From JBOGEN01 sp050743265 (GTDB taxonomy: Bacteria; Actinomycetota; Actinomycetes; JBOGEN01): 7,663 nt of DNA. The position numbers and the translations under genes are program-made. Numbering within the stretch: the stretch's first letter is position 1; each line of letters begins with the position of its first letter. Shown here piece by piece: positions 1-5,865 of the stretch. The stretch spans positions 1-7,663 of the forward strand of contig JBOGEN010000036.1 in NCBI GenBank assembly GCA_050743265.1. Reading direction: 5' to 3'. Under the pieces are notes generated by a model, which worked only from the letters and a program-made list of their open reading frames with translations, ran no database searches and was not told the DNA's origin.

Positions 1-30
1 CGGCCGGGGCCCGGCGCGGCGGCGCACGAG

Positions 31-1338
31 GTGTCGGATCAGGCACTGCCGAAGCCCGGCGCGTCGGAGCCCGGCGCGTCGGAGCCTGTGGCGCCGGAGC
101 CCGCGGCGTCGGAGCCAGCGGAGTCGGAGCCTGCTCGGCCGCAGCAGGTCCCGCTGGAACCGGCTCCGCCCGTACCAGGAGCCCCGCCGCCGATCCCGGA
201 CGACGACCCGCGCCCGGCTGCCGTCCTCGGCGGCGACGCCCTGCATGAGGGCAGGGGCCCCGGGCCCGTTCCCGCAGACGCCCACTCGCCGGTGGCGGAA
301 ACGCTGCTGCCCCCGGAGCCTGCGGCCGTTCTCCGCCCGCCGCTGGGAGACGAGCCGCCCGGGGACACGCCCCAGGACGCGTCACCCCTCGACCGGCCGG
401 ACGTGGACGAGCCCGCGTACGACGAGCCGCCCTACGCAGCGCCCCGGTACGACGACCCGGTCGCGCACGAGCCGGCGTACGACACGTCCGCCCTGGACGA
501 GCCTTCAAGCGAGCACCCCCGGGCAGGGGAGGCGCCGCCCGACGAGCCCGTCGTCACCGAGCTCTCGCACGACGAGCCCACCCCCGAAGTCGAGCTCCCG
601 CACGACCAGCCCGCCGCAGACGAGCCGCCGGTCGAAGACCCGCTGGCCTCGTCCTCCGGCGCGGACGACGCGACCCGTCCGGGCGAGGCCGCGGATCACC
701 CCACCGGCCCGCACGCGGCCGCCGCGTACCAGCCGACCAGCCCACACCCGGCACCCGGCGCACCCGCCCCGCCGCCGATCACCGACACGATGCGCGAGCA
801 GGCCCGGAGCCAGCCGGACTCCTGGCTGTACGCGCTCGACCCCGGCTTCTCCCCCGACACCGAGGTGCCCCCGGAGGGGATCGTGGGCGCCTTCCGCGTC
901 GACACGCAGGGGGAGATCGCAGGCGGCTGGACGCCCAACCCGCACTACCGGCCCACCCCCGCCGCCCTGCGGATGCCCCGTCCCACCGACGCGGTGGACC
1001 ACGCCGCCCAGCTGGTCCGCACCGGCTGGGGCAGCCTGGACGCCGTCGTTCGCGCGCTCGAGTCCGCCGACCTGCGCGTCTCCGGCGACGCTGCCGACGC
1101 GCTGCACCTGCACCGGGTGGACGGTGTCGGGCAGTGCGTCTTCGTGTTCACCCACCCGTCCCACGTCGACGCCGCGTTCGGCGCCGAGCCGAGCCAGGCG
1201 AAGGTCACGCTCGCCGGGCTCCGGGACGTGCTGGCTCGGGATGCCGAGCGGGCGGCCCACCTCACGGTGCTCGTCAACCCGTACAGCCCGGCCAGCGTGA
1301 AGCTGCCCGCGCCGGAGCTGCTCGCCGCGGGCAGCTGA
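31..1338 (+). CDS. Type VII secretion system-associated (SseB-like) protein with long acidic Pro-rich N-terminal arm; 5' end uncertain
   Basis: The product is 435 residues if read from the GTG at 31. Residues about 1-248 are low-complexity and rich in Pro, Glu, Asp and Ala, with repeated SEP, DEP and AYD units and no signal peptide or membrane segment. The folded part starts near residue 249 (ITDTMREQARSQPDSWLYAL) and continues through VPPEGIVGAF, PNPHYRPTPAALRMP and an end segment LVNPYSPASVKLPAPELL. I recognise this pattern from actinobacterial proteins annotated as type VII secretion system-associated, related to SseB N-terminal domains. Their molecular role is not established; an accessory or adaptor role beside ESX/WXG100 secretion is inference. 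No SD precedes the GTG and the frame stays open to base 1, so the true start may be outside the window. No other secretion gene is visible here. It converges on the flavoprotein gene 19 bases away. Confidence 0.75.
   Translation: MSDQALPKPGASEPGASEPVAPEPAASEPAESEPARPQQVPLEPAPPVPGAPPPIPDDDPRPAAVLGGDALHEGRGPGPVPADAHSPVAETLLPPEPAAVLRPPLGDEPPGDTPQDASPLDRPDVDEPAYDEPPYAAPRYDDPVAHEPAYDTSALDEPSSEHPRAGEAPPDEPVVTELSHDEPTPEVELPHDQPAADEPPVEDPLASSSGADDATRPGEAADHPTGPHAAAAYQPTSPHPAPGAPAPPPITDTMREQARSQPDSWLYALDPGFSPDTEVPPEGIVGAFRVDTQGEIAGGWTPNPHYRPTPAALRMPRPTDAVDHAAQLVRTGWGSLDAVVRALESADLRVSGDAADALHLHRVDGVGQCVFVFTHPSHVDAAFGAEPSQAKVTLAGLRDVLARDAERAAHLTVLVNPYSPASVKLPAPELLAAGS
58..132 (+). repeat. Five tandem 15-base coding repeats
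   Basis: Five in-frame units of 15 bases (58-72, 73-87, 88-102, 103-117, 118-132) encode GASEP, GASEP, VAPEP, AASEP and AESEP. The first two units differ only at the last base (GGCGCGTCGGAGCCC/T), and the later ones carry a few substitutions. The array lies in the disordered N-terminal arm of the secretion-associated protein. It looks like a slippage or recombination minisatellite that can change length without breaking the frame. Looser DEP/AYD repeats follow at about 400-625. Confidence 0.85.
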
Positions 1339-1360
1339 CGCCCCCACACCCCGGCGGTCA
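1336..1360. terminator. Inverted repeat joining two convergent stop codons; possible bidirectional terminator
   Basis: TGAC at 1336-1339 pairs with GTCA at 1357-1360, and GCC at 1340-1342 pairs with GGC at 1353-1355. One base (1356) is bulged and the loop is a C-rich 10 bases. The left arm contains the TGA stop of the plus-strand gene and the right arm contains the complement of the TGA stop of the flavoprotein gene. There is no T-tract, which is usual for actinobacterial terminators. The stem is short, so termination here is an inference. Confidence 0.3.
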
Positions 1361-2743
1361 GGCGTCGAGGTCGCGGACTGCGTCCTCGACCCCGCGGTGG
1401 AACGTCGGGTACGCGTAGATCATCGTGCGGAACCGGGTGAGCGGCACCTCGGCGTGCACGGCGAGCGCGAGCATGCCCAGCACCTCCCCGCCGCACGGGC
1501 CCGCGGAGGTGGCGCCGACGAGCACGTCCCGCGAGGCGTCCGCGACGAGCTTGACGAAGCCCTCGTTGCCCGCCTTGTGGATCCAGCCGCGGGTGCTCGA
1601 CGGCACCTGCGAGACGCCCACCCGGACGTCGATCCCGGCCTCACGCGCCTCAGACTCGACGGGGCCGACCGCGCCGACCTCGGGCTCGGTGAACGTCACC
1701 CGCGGGACCGCCCGGTAGTCACCCTCGTCGGTGTCCCTGCCGAGGACGTCGGCCGCGGCGATGCGCGCCTGGTACATCGACATGTGCGTGAACGCGCCCT
1801 TGCCCGTCACGTCCCCGATGGCCCAGAGCCCATCGGCCGCTCGCATCCGTCCGTCCACGTCGAGGAAGCGGGCGCTCTCGTCCAGGCCCACGCTGCCGAC
1901 GCCGAGCCGGGCGAGGTCGGCGCGCCTGCCGGTGGCGACGAGCAGGCGCTCGGCGGTGACCATGCCGCCGTCCCCCAGCTGGACGGTGAACCCGACCCCC
2001 TCGTCGTACGCCACCTTCTCCGCGGCCACCCCGGTACGCACGTCGATGCCCTCGCGGCCGAACACCTCCCCGACGAGAACACCGGCCTCCGGCTCGTCGA
2101 GCGGCAGCAGGCGGTCGGCCATCTCCACGACCGTGACGGTGACGCCGAACCGGGCGAAGACCTGGGCCAGCTCCGCTCCGATCGCCCCGCCGCCGAGCAC
2201 GACGAGCGAGCGCGGCAACGTCTCGACCTCGATGGCCTCCTTGTTCGTCCAGTACGGGCTGCCCGCCAGTCCCTCGATGGGCGGCACGGCCGCGCGGGTG
2301 CCCGGGTTGAGGACGACGCCGCGGCGCGCGTGGAACTGTTGGTCCCGCACGGCCACCTGACGGGGGCCGAGAAGCCGGCCCGTCCCGCGGACGAACCGCC
2401 CGCCGGCCTGCTGAAACCGCTGGACGGCCACCGTGTCGTCCCAGTCGTCGGTGGCCTCGGTCCTGATCCGCCGGGCGACCGGTCCCCAGTCGGGTGAGAC
2501 GGTCGCTCTGCCGGCGAGCTCCGGCACACGGCGTCCCTCGGAGAGCGCGTGGGCGGCCCTGATCATCATCTTGCTGGGGATGCATCCCCAGTACGGACAC
2601 TCGCCGCCGAGGAGGCGCTCGTCCACACCGACCACGCCCAGCCCGGCCCGGGCGACACGGCCCGCGAGGTCCTCCCCACCTGGCCCCATCCCGACGACGA
2701 CGACGTCCACCGTCTCGGCGTCCTGAAGGTTGCGCTCGGTCAT
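1358..2743 (-). CDS. FAD/NAD-dependent pyridine nucleotide-disulfide oxidoreductase, dihydrolipoamide dehydrogenase/mercuric reductase-like
   Basis: This is a 461-residue cytosolic flavoprotein, the usual length for the family. Residues 14-40 form the FAD-binding Rossmann motif (VVVVGMGPGG, ending VVGVDE). The redox disulfide motif is GGECPYWGCIPSK with C49 and C54. A second Rossmann motif at 180-207 (VVLGGGAIGAELAQ) ends in E207, which favours NADH over NADPH. The second FAD contact is AIGDVTG at 308-314, followed by a dimerisation domain. Where true lipoamide dehydrogenases have HPT-x-x-E, this protein has YAYPTFHRGVED: the catalytic His is Tyr445 and the Glu is Arg450. It is therefore unlikely to be a standard lipoamide dehydrogenase, and no E2 or lipoyl genes are nearby. 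The substrate is unknown; reduction of a small thiol, quinone or other acceptor is possible. The ATG at 2743 follows GGGAGG at good spacing. The gene diverges from the hydrolase gene. Confidence 0.88.
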   Translation of the reverse strand: MTERNLQDAETVDVVVVGMGPGGEDLAGRVARAGLGVVGVDERLLGGECPYWGCIPSKMMIRAAHALSEGRRVPELAGRATVSPDWGPVARRIRTEATDDWDDTVAVQRFQQAGGRFVRGTGRLLGPRQVAVRDQQFHARRGVVLNPGTRAAVPPIEGLAGSPYWTNKEAIEVETLPRSLVVLGGGAIGAELAQVFARFGVTVTVVEMADRLLPLDEPEAGVLVGEVFGREGIDVRTGVAAEKVAYDEGVGFTVQLGDGGMVTAERLLVATGRRADLARLGVGSVGLDESARFLDVDGRMRAADGLWAIGDVTGKGAFTHMSMYQARIAAADVLGRDTDEGDYRAVPRVTFTEPEVGAVGPVESEAREAGIDVRVGVSQVPSSTRGWIHKAGNEGFVKLVADASRDVLVGATSAGPCGGEVLGMLALAVHAEVPLTRFRTMIYAYPTFHRGVEDAVRDLDA

Positions 2744-2954
2744 GCCTGCGTCCCTCCCCACGGCGGTTCTGTCACCCACCGTGAACGCCGACGGCGCTCC
2801 CGGCCCTCGTTGACCGGACACTGCCACGACACGCCCGCCGCCGCGATGGTCGACGGCCAGCAGCGGCCTCCGCTTTCGGTATCGGACACCGTCGATCGGG
2901 TCTACCTTGACCGGACTTGTCTTGTTTGCGGCAGAAAAGCTCAGGGGACTGCTG
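2744..2954. promoter_or_regulatory. 211-base divergent intergenic region between flavoprotein and hydrolase genes
   Basis: This gap must hold the promoters of both divergent genes. It has an AT-richer stretch at about 2901-2940, unusual against the surrounding GC. It holds an imperfect palindrome at 2878-2890, a possible -10 at 2903-2908, and two copies of TTGACCGGAC at 2810-2819 and 2907-2916. The SD for the minus gene (GGGAGG on the minus strand) lies just beyond its ATG at 2743, and AGGGGA at 2943-2948 serves the plus gene. I saw no convincing -10 for the minus gene, no hairpin series typical of a riboswitch, and no small ORF with its own SD. Confidence 0.6.
2878..2908 (+). promoter_or_regulatory. 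Candidate promoter and operator for the hydrolase gene
   Basis: TACCTT at 2903-2908 fits the actinobacterial -10 pattern TANNNT and would give a leader of about 40 bases before the ATG at 2955. A 13-base imperfect palindrome, GGTATCGGACACC, at 2878-2890 has five of six pairs matched around a central G. It lies where the -35 would be, so a regulator bound there could block polymerase. There is no TTGACA-like -35 at the expected spacing. Assigning both elements rests on position and pattern only. Confidence 0.3.
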
Positions 2955-3764
2955 ATGACGGCGTACACGTCCGAGTTGTTCGACGGAGCTCGCGGAAGGA
3001 TCGCGGTCCGCCGCTGGCGCAACCCCGGGGCGCGCCACCTCGTGGCCCTCGTCCACGGGTACGGCGAACACATGGGGCGATACGTCCACGTGGCCGACAC
3101 GCTCGTGGCCCGTGGGGCCGAGGTGTTCGGCCCTGACCACCTGGGCCACGGCCAGTCGGCGGGCGAGCGCGTGCTCATCGCCGACTTCGACGACGTGCTC
3201 GACGACCTCCACCGCGCCGTCGAGTCGGTGCGCAAGGAGCGGCCAGGCCTGCCGCTGGTCGTGGTGGGCCACTCCCTCGGCGGCATGATCGCCACCCGGT
3301 ACGCGCAGACCCGCGGCCACGAGATGGCGGGCCTCGTCCTGTCCGGACCCGTGCTCGGCTCCTGGGTGCAGGCGACCTCGCTGCTCGAGCAGCAGGAGAT
3401 CCCCGACACCCCGATCGACGTGTCGACACTGTCGCGCGACCCACGGGTCGGTGCGGCGTACGCGGCCGATCCCCTGGTCTGGCACGGGCCGTTCCGCCGA
3501 GAGACGCTGCGTGCGATCGAGCGCTGCCTCGCCGACATCAACGCCGGCCCGACTGTCGGCGAGCTGCCCACGCTGTGGCTGCACGGCGAGGCCGACGCGC
3601 TCGTGCCGATCGCGCCGAGCCGGGAAGGCGTGGATCGCATCGCCGGCAGCGACCTCGTCGAACGCACGTACCCCGACGCGCGGCACGAGATCTTCAACGA
3701 GACCAACCGCGACGAGGTGCTCGCCGAGCTCGCCGACTTCGTGGACCGGGTGACCGCGCGCTGA
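2955..3764 (+). CDS. Alpha/beta hydrolase, monoacylglycerol lipase-like (Hydrolase_4 family)
   Basis: The 269-residue protein has the full layout of a bacterial monoacylglycerol lipase. The oxyanion-hole motif HGYGEH is at 34-39 and GPDHLGHGQSAG at 59-70. The nucleophile elbow GHSLGG is at 105-110 with Ser107. The acid is probably Asp214 in LHGEADALVP and the base His244 in DARHEIFNE. The likely reaction is hydrolysis of monoacylglycerols or similar esters to free fatty acid and alcohol; lysophospholipase activity is possible in the same family. There is no signal peptide or membrane segment, so it should act in the cytoplasm or loosely at the membrane. The ATG at 2955 has AGGGGA six bases upstream. 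An earlier TTG at 2907 in the same frame is less likely. It diverges from the flavoprotein gene, and no other lipid gene is in view. Confidence 0.9.
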   Translation: MTAYTSELFDGARGRIAVRRWRNPGARHLVALVHGYGEHMGRYVHVADTLVARGAEVFGPDHLGHGQSAGERVLIADFDDVLDDLHRAVESVRKERPGLPLVVVGHSLGGMIATRYAQTRGHEMAGLVLSGPVLGSWVQATSLLEQQEIPDTPIDVSTLSRDPRVGAAYAADPLVWHGPFRRETLRAIERCLADINAGPTVGELPTLWLHGEADALVPIAPSREGVDRIAGSDLVERTYPDARHEIFNETNRDEVLAELADFVDRVTAR

Positions 3765-3783
3765 GCCCGGGTCGGAGGCTCAG
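3761..3783. terminator. Hairpin over the hydrolase stop codon; candidate terminator
   Basis: CTGAGCC at 3761-3767 is an exact complement of GGCTCAG at 3777-3783, giving a seven-pair GC-rich stem with a nine-base loop that includes the hydrolase TGA. A second GGCTCAG at 3817-3823 could pair with the same left arm. There is no T-tract. The place between two convergent genes fits a terminator, but the call rests on the stem alone. Confidence 0.35.
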
Positions 3784-3830
3784 GTCAGGAGACTCGGGTC
3801 GGGACGCTCGGGTCGAGGCTCAGCTCAGGA
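3769..3830. repeat. Imperfect direct repeat between convergent genes
   Basis: A 22-base segment at 3769-3790 recurs at 3810-3830 with one base deleted and one substitution; both contain GGGTCG, AGGCTCAG and TCAGGA. Between and around them the unit CTCGGGTCG appears at 3793-3801 and 3807-3815. The repeat fills the 60-base gap between the hydrolase stop and the kinase stop and runs over the kinase stop codon. It is probably a local duplication. Confidence 0.6.
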
Positions 3831-5015
3831 CGCGGGTCGTGGCTCCGGGACGCGGAGCCTGATCGTCGGCGTCGCCCGCGGCACGTCCGGCACGATGTCG
3901 GCCGGCAGCAGGTCGGCGACGAAGCCGTACGCCGCCCGCATCCGGTCGTCCGACCCGGGCGCGGCGCACGTACGCGCCCACCACTCGGCGACGACGTGCC
4001 AGCACGGAGCGCCGAGCGAGCCCCCGTAGTGCCCCACGGACAGACCTGCGGCGAGGTTGGCGAACCGTAGCCGCGGCGCGAGCGGCCAGCCGGCCAGCGT
4101 GCCGAGCACGAAGGAGGCAGCGAACACGTCCCCGGCTCCGGTCGGGTCGAGCGCCCGCACCGCCAGGCCCGGCTCGGCGACGTACTCGCCGGTGCGTGCG
4201 TCCACCGCCTGCGCGCCGTCCCGCCCGCAGGTGATGACGACGACGGGAACGTGCTCGGCCAGCCGGGCGAGCGCGCGTCGTACGTCACGGGTCCGGGCGT
4301 ACGCGCTGGCCTCGGCCAGGTTGACGAGCAACGCTTCGCACCCGTCCAGCCGGGCCAGCAGGTCCGGGGACCATGCGCCGGTCGGGTCCCAGCAGGCACC
4401 CGCGAACAGCATCGCCCCGGCCTGACGGGCGCGCCGTGCCCACTCGACGCCGCACCCTCCGAGGTCGGTCAGGCAGGCGAGGGCAGCCGGAGGCTCGCCG
4501 ACGAGCGCGTCCAGCCCGAGGGGGGACGGCTCCTGGTACGTGACCATGCTGCGGTCGCGGTCGTACGCGAGCGACACCGTCACCGGTGTCGCCCAGCCGG
4601 GGAACCGTCGCGAGGGCGACAGGTCGACACGCTCCTGCTCGACGAGCGTGCTCCAGAGGTAGTCGCCGTACACGTCCTCGCCGAACGCGGACGCGAGCGA
4701 GGTCCGCAGGCCGAGCCTGCGGGCGGCGACGGCGAGGTTGGCCACCCCGCCCGGGCCGGAGCCGAGGCCCTGGGTGAGCACCTCGGTGCCGAGCGAGGGC
4801 CGGGCGGACAGGCCGCTGAAGATCATGTCGAAGAACACCGTGCCGGCCACGAAGAGGTCCACCGGCGGCGCACCTGCCGGGCGCAGGCCGCGCAGCGGGT
4901 CGAGCGGGAGCCCGGGCAAGGGGTCGACCGACCCCGCGGGCAGCGGACCGGGGGGGACGACGTCCTCGGGGGACGGCTCGGGGACGAACGGGGTGCCCGG
5001 TCGTTCGACGCTCAC
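3825..5015 (-). CDS. PfkB/ribokinase-family carbohydrate kinase with N- and C-terminal extensions
   Basis: The product is 396 residues, longer than the usual 300-340 of the family. Residues 1-50 are Pro-rich and unlike the family. The fold begins at VDLFVAGTVFFD (52-63). The substrate-side glycine motif GSGPGGVANLAVAARRLG is at 86-103. VNLAEA at 231-236 supplies the N-x-x-E metal motif (Asn232, Glu235). The ATP/anion-hole signature DPTGAGDVFAASFV is at 290-303, with Asp296 as catalytic base. A tail of about 50 residues follows. It should phosphorylate a sugar or nucleoside hydroxyl with ATP in the cytoplasm, but the substrate cannot be told from sequence. I chose GTG at 5015 because GGAGG lies five bases upstream; an in-frame GTG at 5054 has no SD. 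It is downstream of tetR on the same strand with an 81-base gap, so co-transcription is possible. No sugar transporter or aldolase is nearby. Confidence 0.85.
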   Translation of the reverse strand: MSVERPGTPFVPEPSPEDVVPPGPLPAGSVDPLPGLPLDPLRGLRPAGAPPVDLFVAGTVFFDMIFSGLSARPSLGTEVLTQGLGSGPGGVANLAVAARRLGLRTSLASAFGEDVYGDYLWSTLVEQERVDLSPSRRFPGWATPVTVSLAYDRDRSMVTYQEPSPLGLDALVGEPPAALACLTDLGGCGVEWARRARQAGAMLFAGACWDPTGAWSPDLLARLDGCEALLVNLAEASAYARTRDVRRALARLAEHVPVVVITCGRDGAQAVDARTGEYVAEPGLAVRALDPTGAGDVFAASFVLGTLAGWPLAPRLRFANLAAGLSVGHYGGSLGAPCWHVVAEWWARTCAAPGSDDRMRAAYGFVADLLPADIVPDVPRATPTIRLRVPEPRPAS

Positions 5016-5077
5016 GTGCACCTCCGCATGAGGCCCCCGACCCAGTTCAGGCACCTATGACAGCACGGCGTCGGCCA

Positions 5078-5089
5078 CGTCGCGCGACG
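5078..5089. repeat. Perfect 12-base palindrome between tetR and the kinase gene
   Basis: CGTCGCGCGACG at 5078-5089 reads the same on both strands. It lies 8 bases past the tetR stop and upstream of the kinase gene. It could be a regulator site or part of a hairpin, but such GC-only palindromes arise readily in this base composition. I saw no clear -10/-35 pair for the kinase in 5016-5096. Confidence 0.3.
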
Positions 5090-5096
5090 ATCCGGA

Positions 5097-5831
5097 CTAC
5101 TGGCGCGAGTCGGCCCCCGCGGGCCGTGCCGGAGCCGTGGCCTGCGGCGTGCCCTGCGGCTCACTCTGCGGCGCACCCGCCAGGACGCCGGCGAACCCGC
5201 CCCAGATCAGTGCGGTGAGGTACTCCGTGAGCGCCGCGCGCGACATCGGCCGGCGCTCCATCCACCAGTCCCCCGCCGCGCGGACGAGCCCCACGAGTCC
5301 GTGCCCCCAGGGCTCGGCCGGCCCGGCGTCCACGTTCGCCGCCCGCATCCGGTCGCCGATGACCTGGGCCACGCTGGTCGCGATGAGGTCGCTGTAGTCG
5401 GCCACCGGGTCCTGGCGCGCGGGACGGTCGAGCAGCGGCCGGGCCACGACGAACCGGTACACCTCGGGCTCGGACTCGATGATGCGCAGGTAGGCGTCCA
5501 CCACGGCGGCGACGAGGGCCCGAGGGTCGTCCCGGTCCCGAGCGAGCTCGCGGGAGATCTCGTCCGTTACCTGGGCCGCCATGTGCCTGCCGACCGCGAC
5601 GTACAGGTCGGCCTTGTCCGCGAAGTAGCGGTAGAACACCGGCTTGCTCGTGCCGGCCTCGGCGGCGATCTGGTCCATGCCGACCGCAGCACCGTGGCGG
5701 CGGATCGCCCGCACCGTCGACTCGAGCAGCTCGGCCCGTCGTGCCTCGCGGTGTGCCTGCCACCGGGCCCGGCGGCCGTCCACCGGGGGGCTGCCTGGCG
5801 CGGTCGTACGGCGGCGTGTCATGGTACTCAT
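5097..5831 (-). CDS. TetR/AcrR-family transcriptional regulator
   Basis: The 244-residue protein has a basic N-terminal tail (MSTMTRRRTT, then RRARWQAHREARRAE), followed by the TetR DNA-binding domain at about 30-76. The helix-turn-helix is MDQIAAEAGTSKPVFYRYFADK-like at 52-73, with the usual SKPVFYRYF recognition helix. The C-terminal ligand and dimer region runs to about 220 (ALTEYLTALIWGGFAGVLAG), and the last 25 residues are Pro/Gln/Ala-rich and probably disordered. It should bind DNA as a dimer and release on binding a small, likely hydrophobic, ligand. It diverges from the diiron oxygenase gene, 34 bases start to start, and a 24-base inverted repeat overlaps its own start codon; repression of both genes is the natural inference. 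Neither ATG at 5831 nor ATG at 5822 has a good SD (GGAAG lies 11 bases from the first). The second may be used in a leaderless transcript, giving 241 residues. Confidence 0.9.
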   Translation of the reverse strand: MSTMTRRRTTAPGSPPVDGRRARWQAHREARRAELLESTVRAIRRHGAAVGMDQIAAEAGTSKPVFYRYFADKADLYVAVGRHMAAQVTDEISRELARDRDDPRALVAAVVDAYLRIIESEPEVYRFVVARPLLDRPARQDPVADYSDLIATSVAQVIGDRMRAANVDAGPAEPWGHGLVGLVRAAGDWWMERRPMSRAALTEYLTALIWGGFAGVLAGAPQSEPQGTPQATAPARPAGADSRQ

Positions 5832-5835
5832 GGTA
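5822..5835 (-). promoter_or_regulatory. Candidate -10 and leaderless start for tetR
   Basis: On the minus strand TACCAT (5835-5830) fits TANNNT. Seven bases further comes the A of the ATG at 5822, the spacing expected if transcription begins on the start codon. No usable SD precedes that ATG, which fits leaderless translation, common in actinobacteria. No good -35 was found. The octamer TCATGGTA occurs twice on the plus strand (5819-5826 and 5828-5835), so the second TACCAT might arise by duplication. Confidence 0.3.
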
Positions 5836-5854
5836 ACGGGTACTTCCGGTACCA
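5831..5854. promoter_or_regulatory. Probable TetR operator between tetR and the diiron oxygenase gene
   Basis: A 24-base inverted repeat has arms TGGTA-A-CGG (5831-5839) and CCG-G-TACCA (5846-5854). Eight of nine arm pairs match and the centre is six unmatched bases. It begins on the first base of the tetR start codon and ends one base into the oxygenase SD (AAGGAGG). Size and location suit a TetR dimer site that would block the tetR promoter and the start of the oxygenase transcript. Extra GGTA elements at 5823 and 5839 add to the pattern. Binding is inferred. Confidence 0.65.
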
Positions 5855-5865
5855 AGGAGGAGCAC

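Noticed and set aside
58..132. Tandem repeats considered as a CRISPR or regulatory array
   Set aside because: The units are 15 bases with no spacers, stay in frame and encode a Pro/Glu repeat, so this is a coding minisatellite.
245..1300. Alternative frame over the repetitive first gene
   Set aside because: It is extremely rich in Arg, Thr, Ser and Pro with no domain. The other frame gives the recognisable secretion-associated C-terminal domain.
1397..2497. Long plus-strand open frame opposite the flavoprotein gene
   Set aside because: It is a GC-bias shadow, rich in Arg/His/Asp/Gly, with no recognisable motif and no SD. The minus-strand protein carries the full set of family motifs.
2907..2954. 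Earlier TTG start for the hydrolase
   Set aside because: It has no SD and overlaps the likely promoter. ATG 2955 has AGGGGA at ideal spacing and matches the usual N-terminus of the family.
2744..3706. Upstream extension of the flavoprotein frame on the minus strand, adding over 300 residues
   Set aside because: The extension crosses the divergent gap and runs antisense to the hydrolase gene. Its sequence is Arg/Ser-rich with no domain, while ATG 2743 has a good SD and begins just before the FAD motif.
5015..5054. Earlier GTG start for the kinase at 5054
   Set aside because: There is no SD before it, whereas GTG 5015 has GGAGG five bases upstream. The added residues carry no family sequence.
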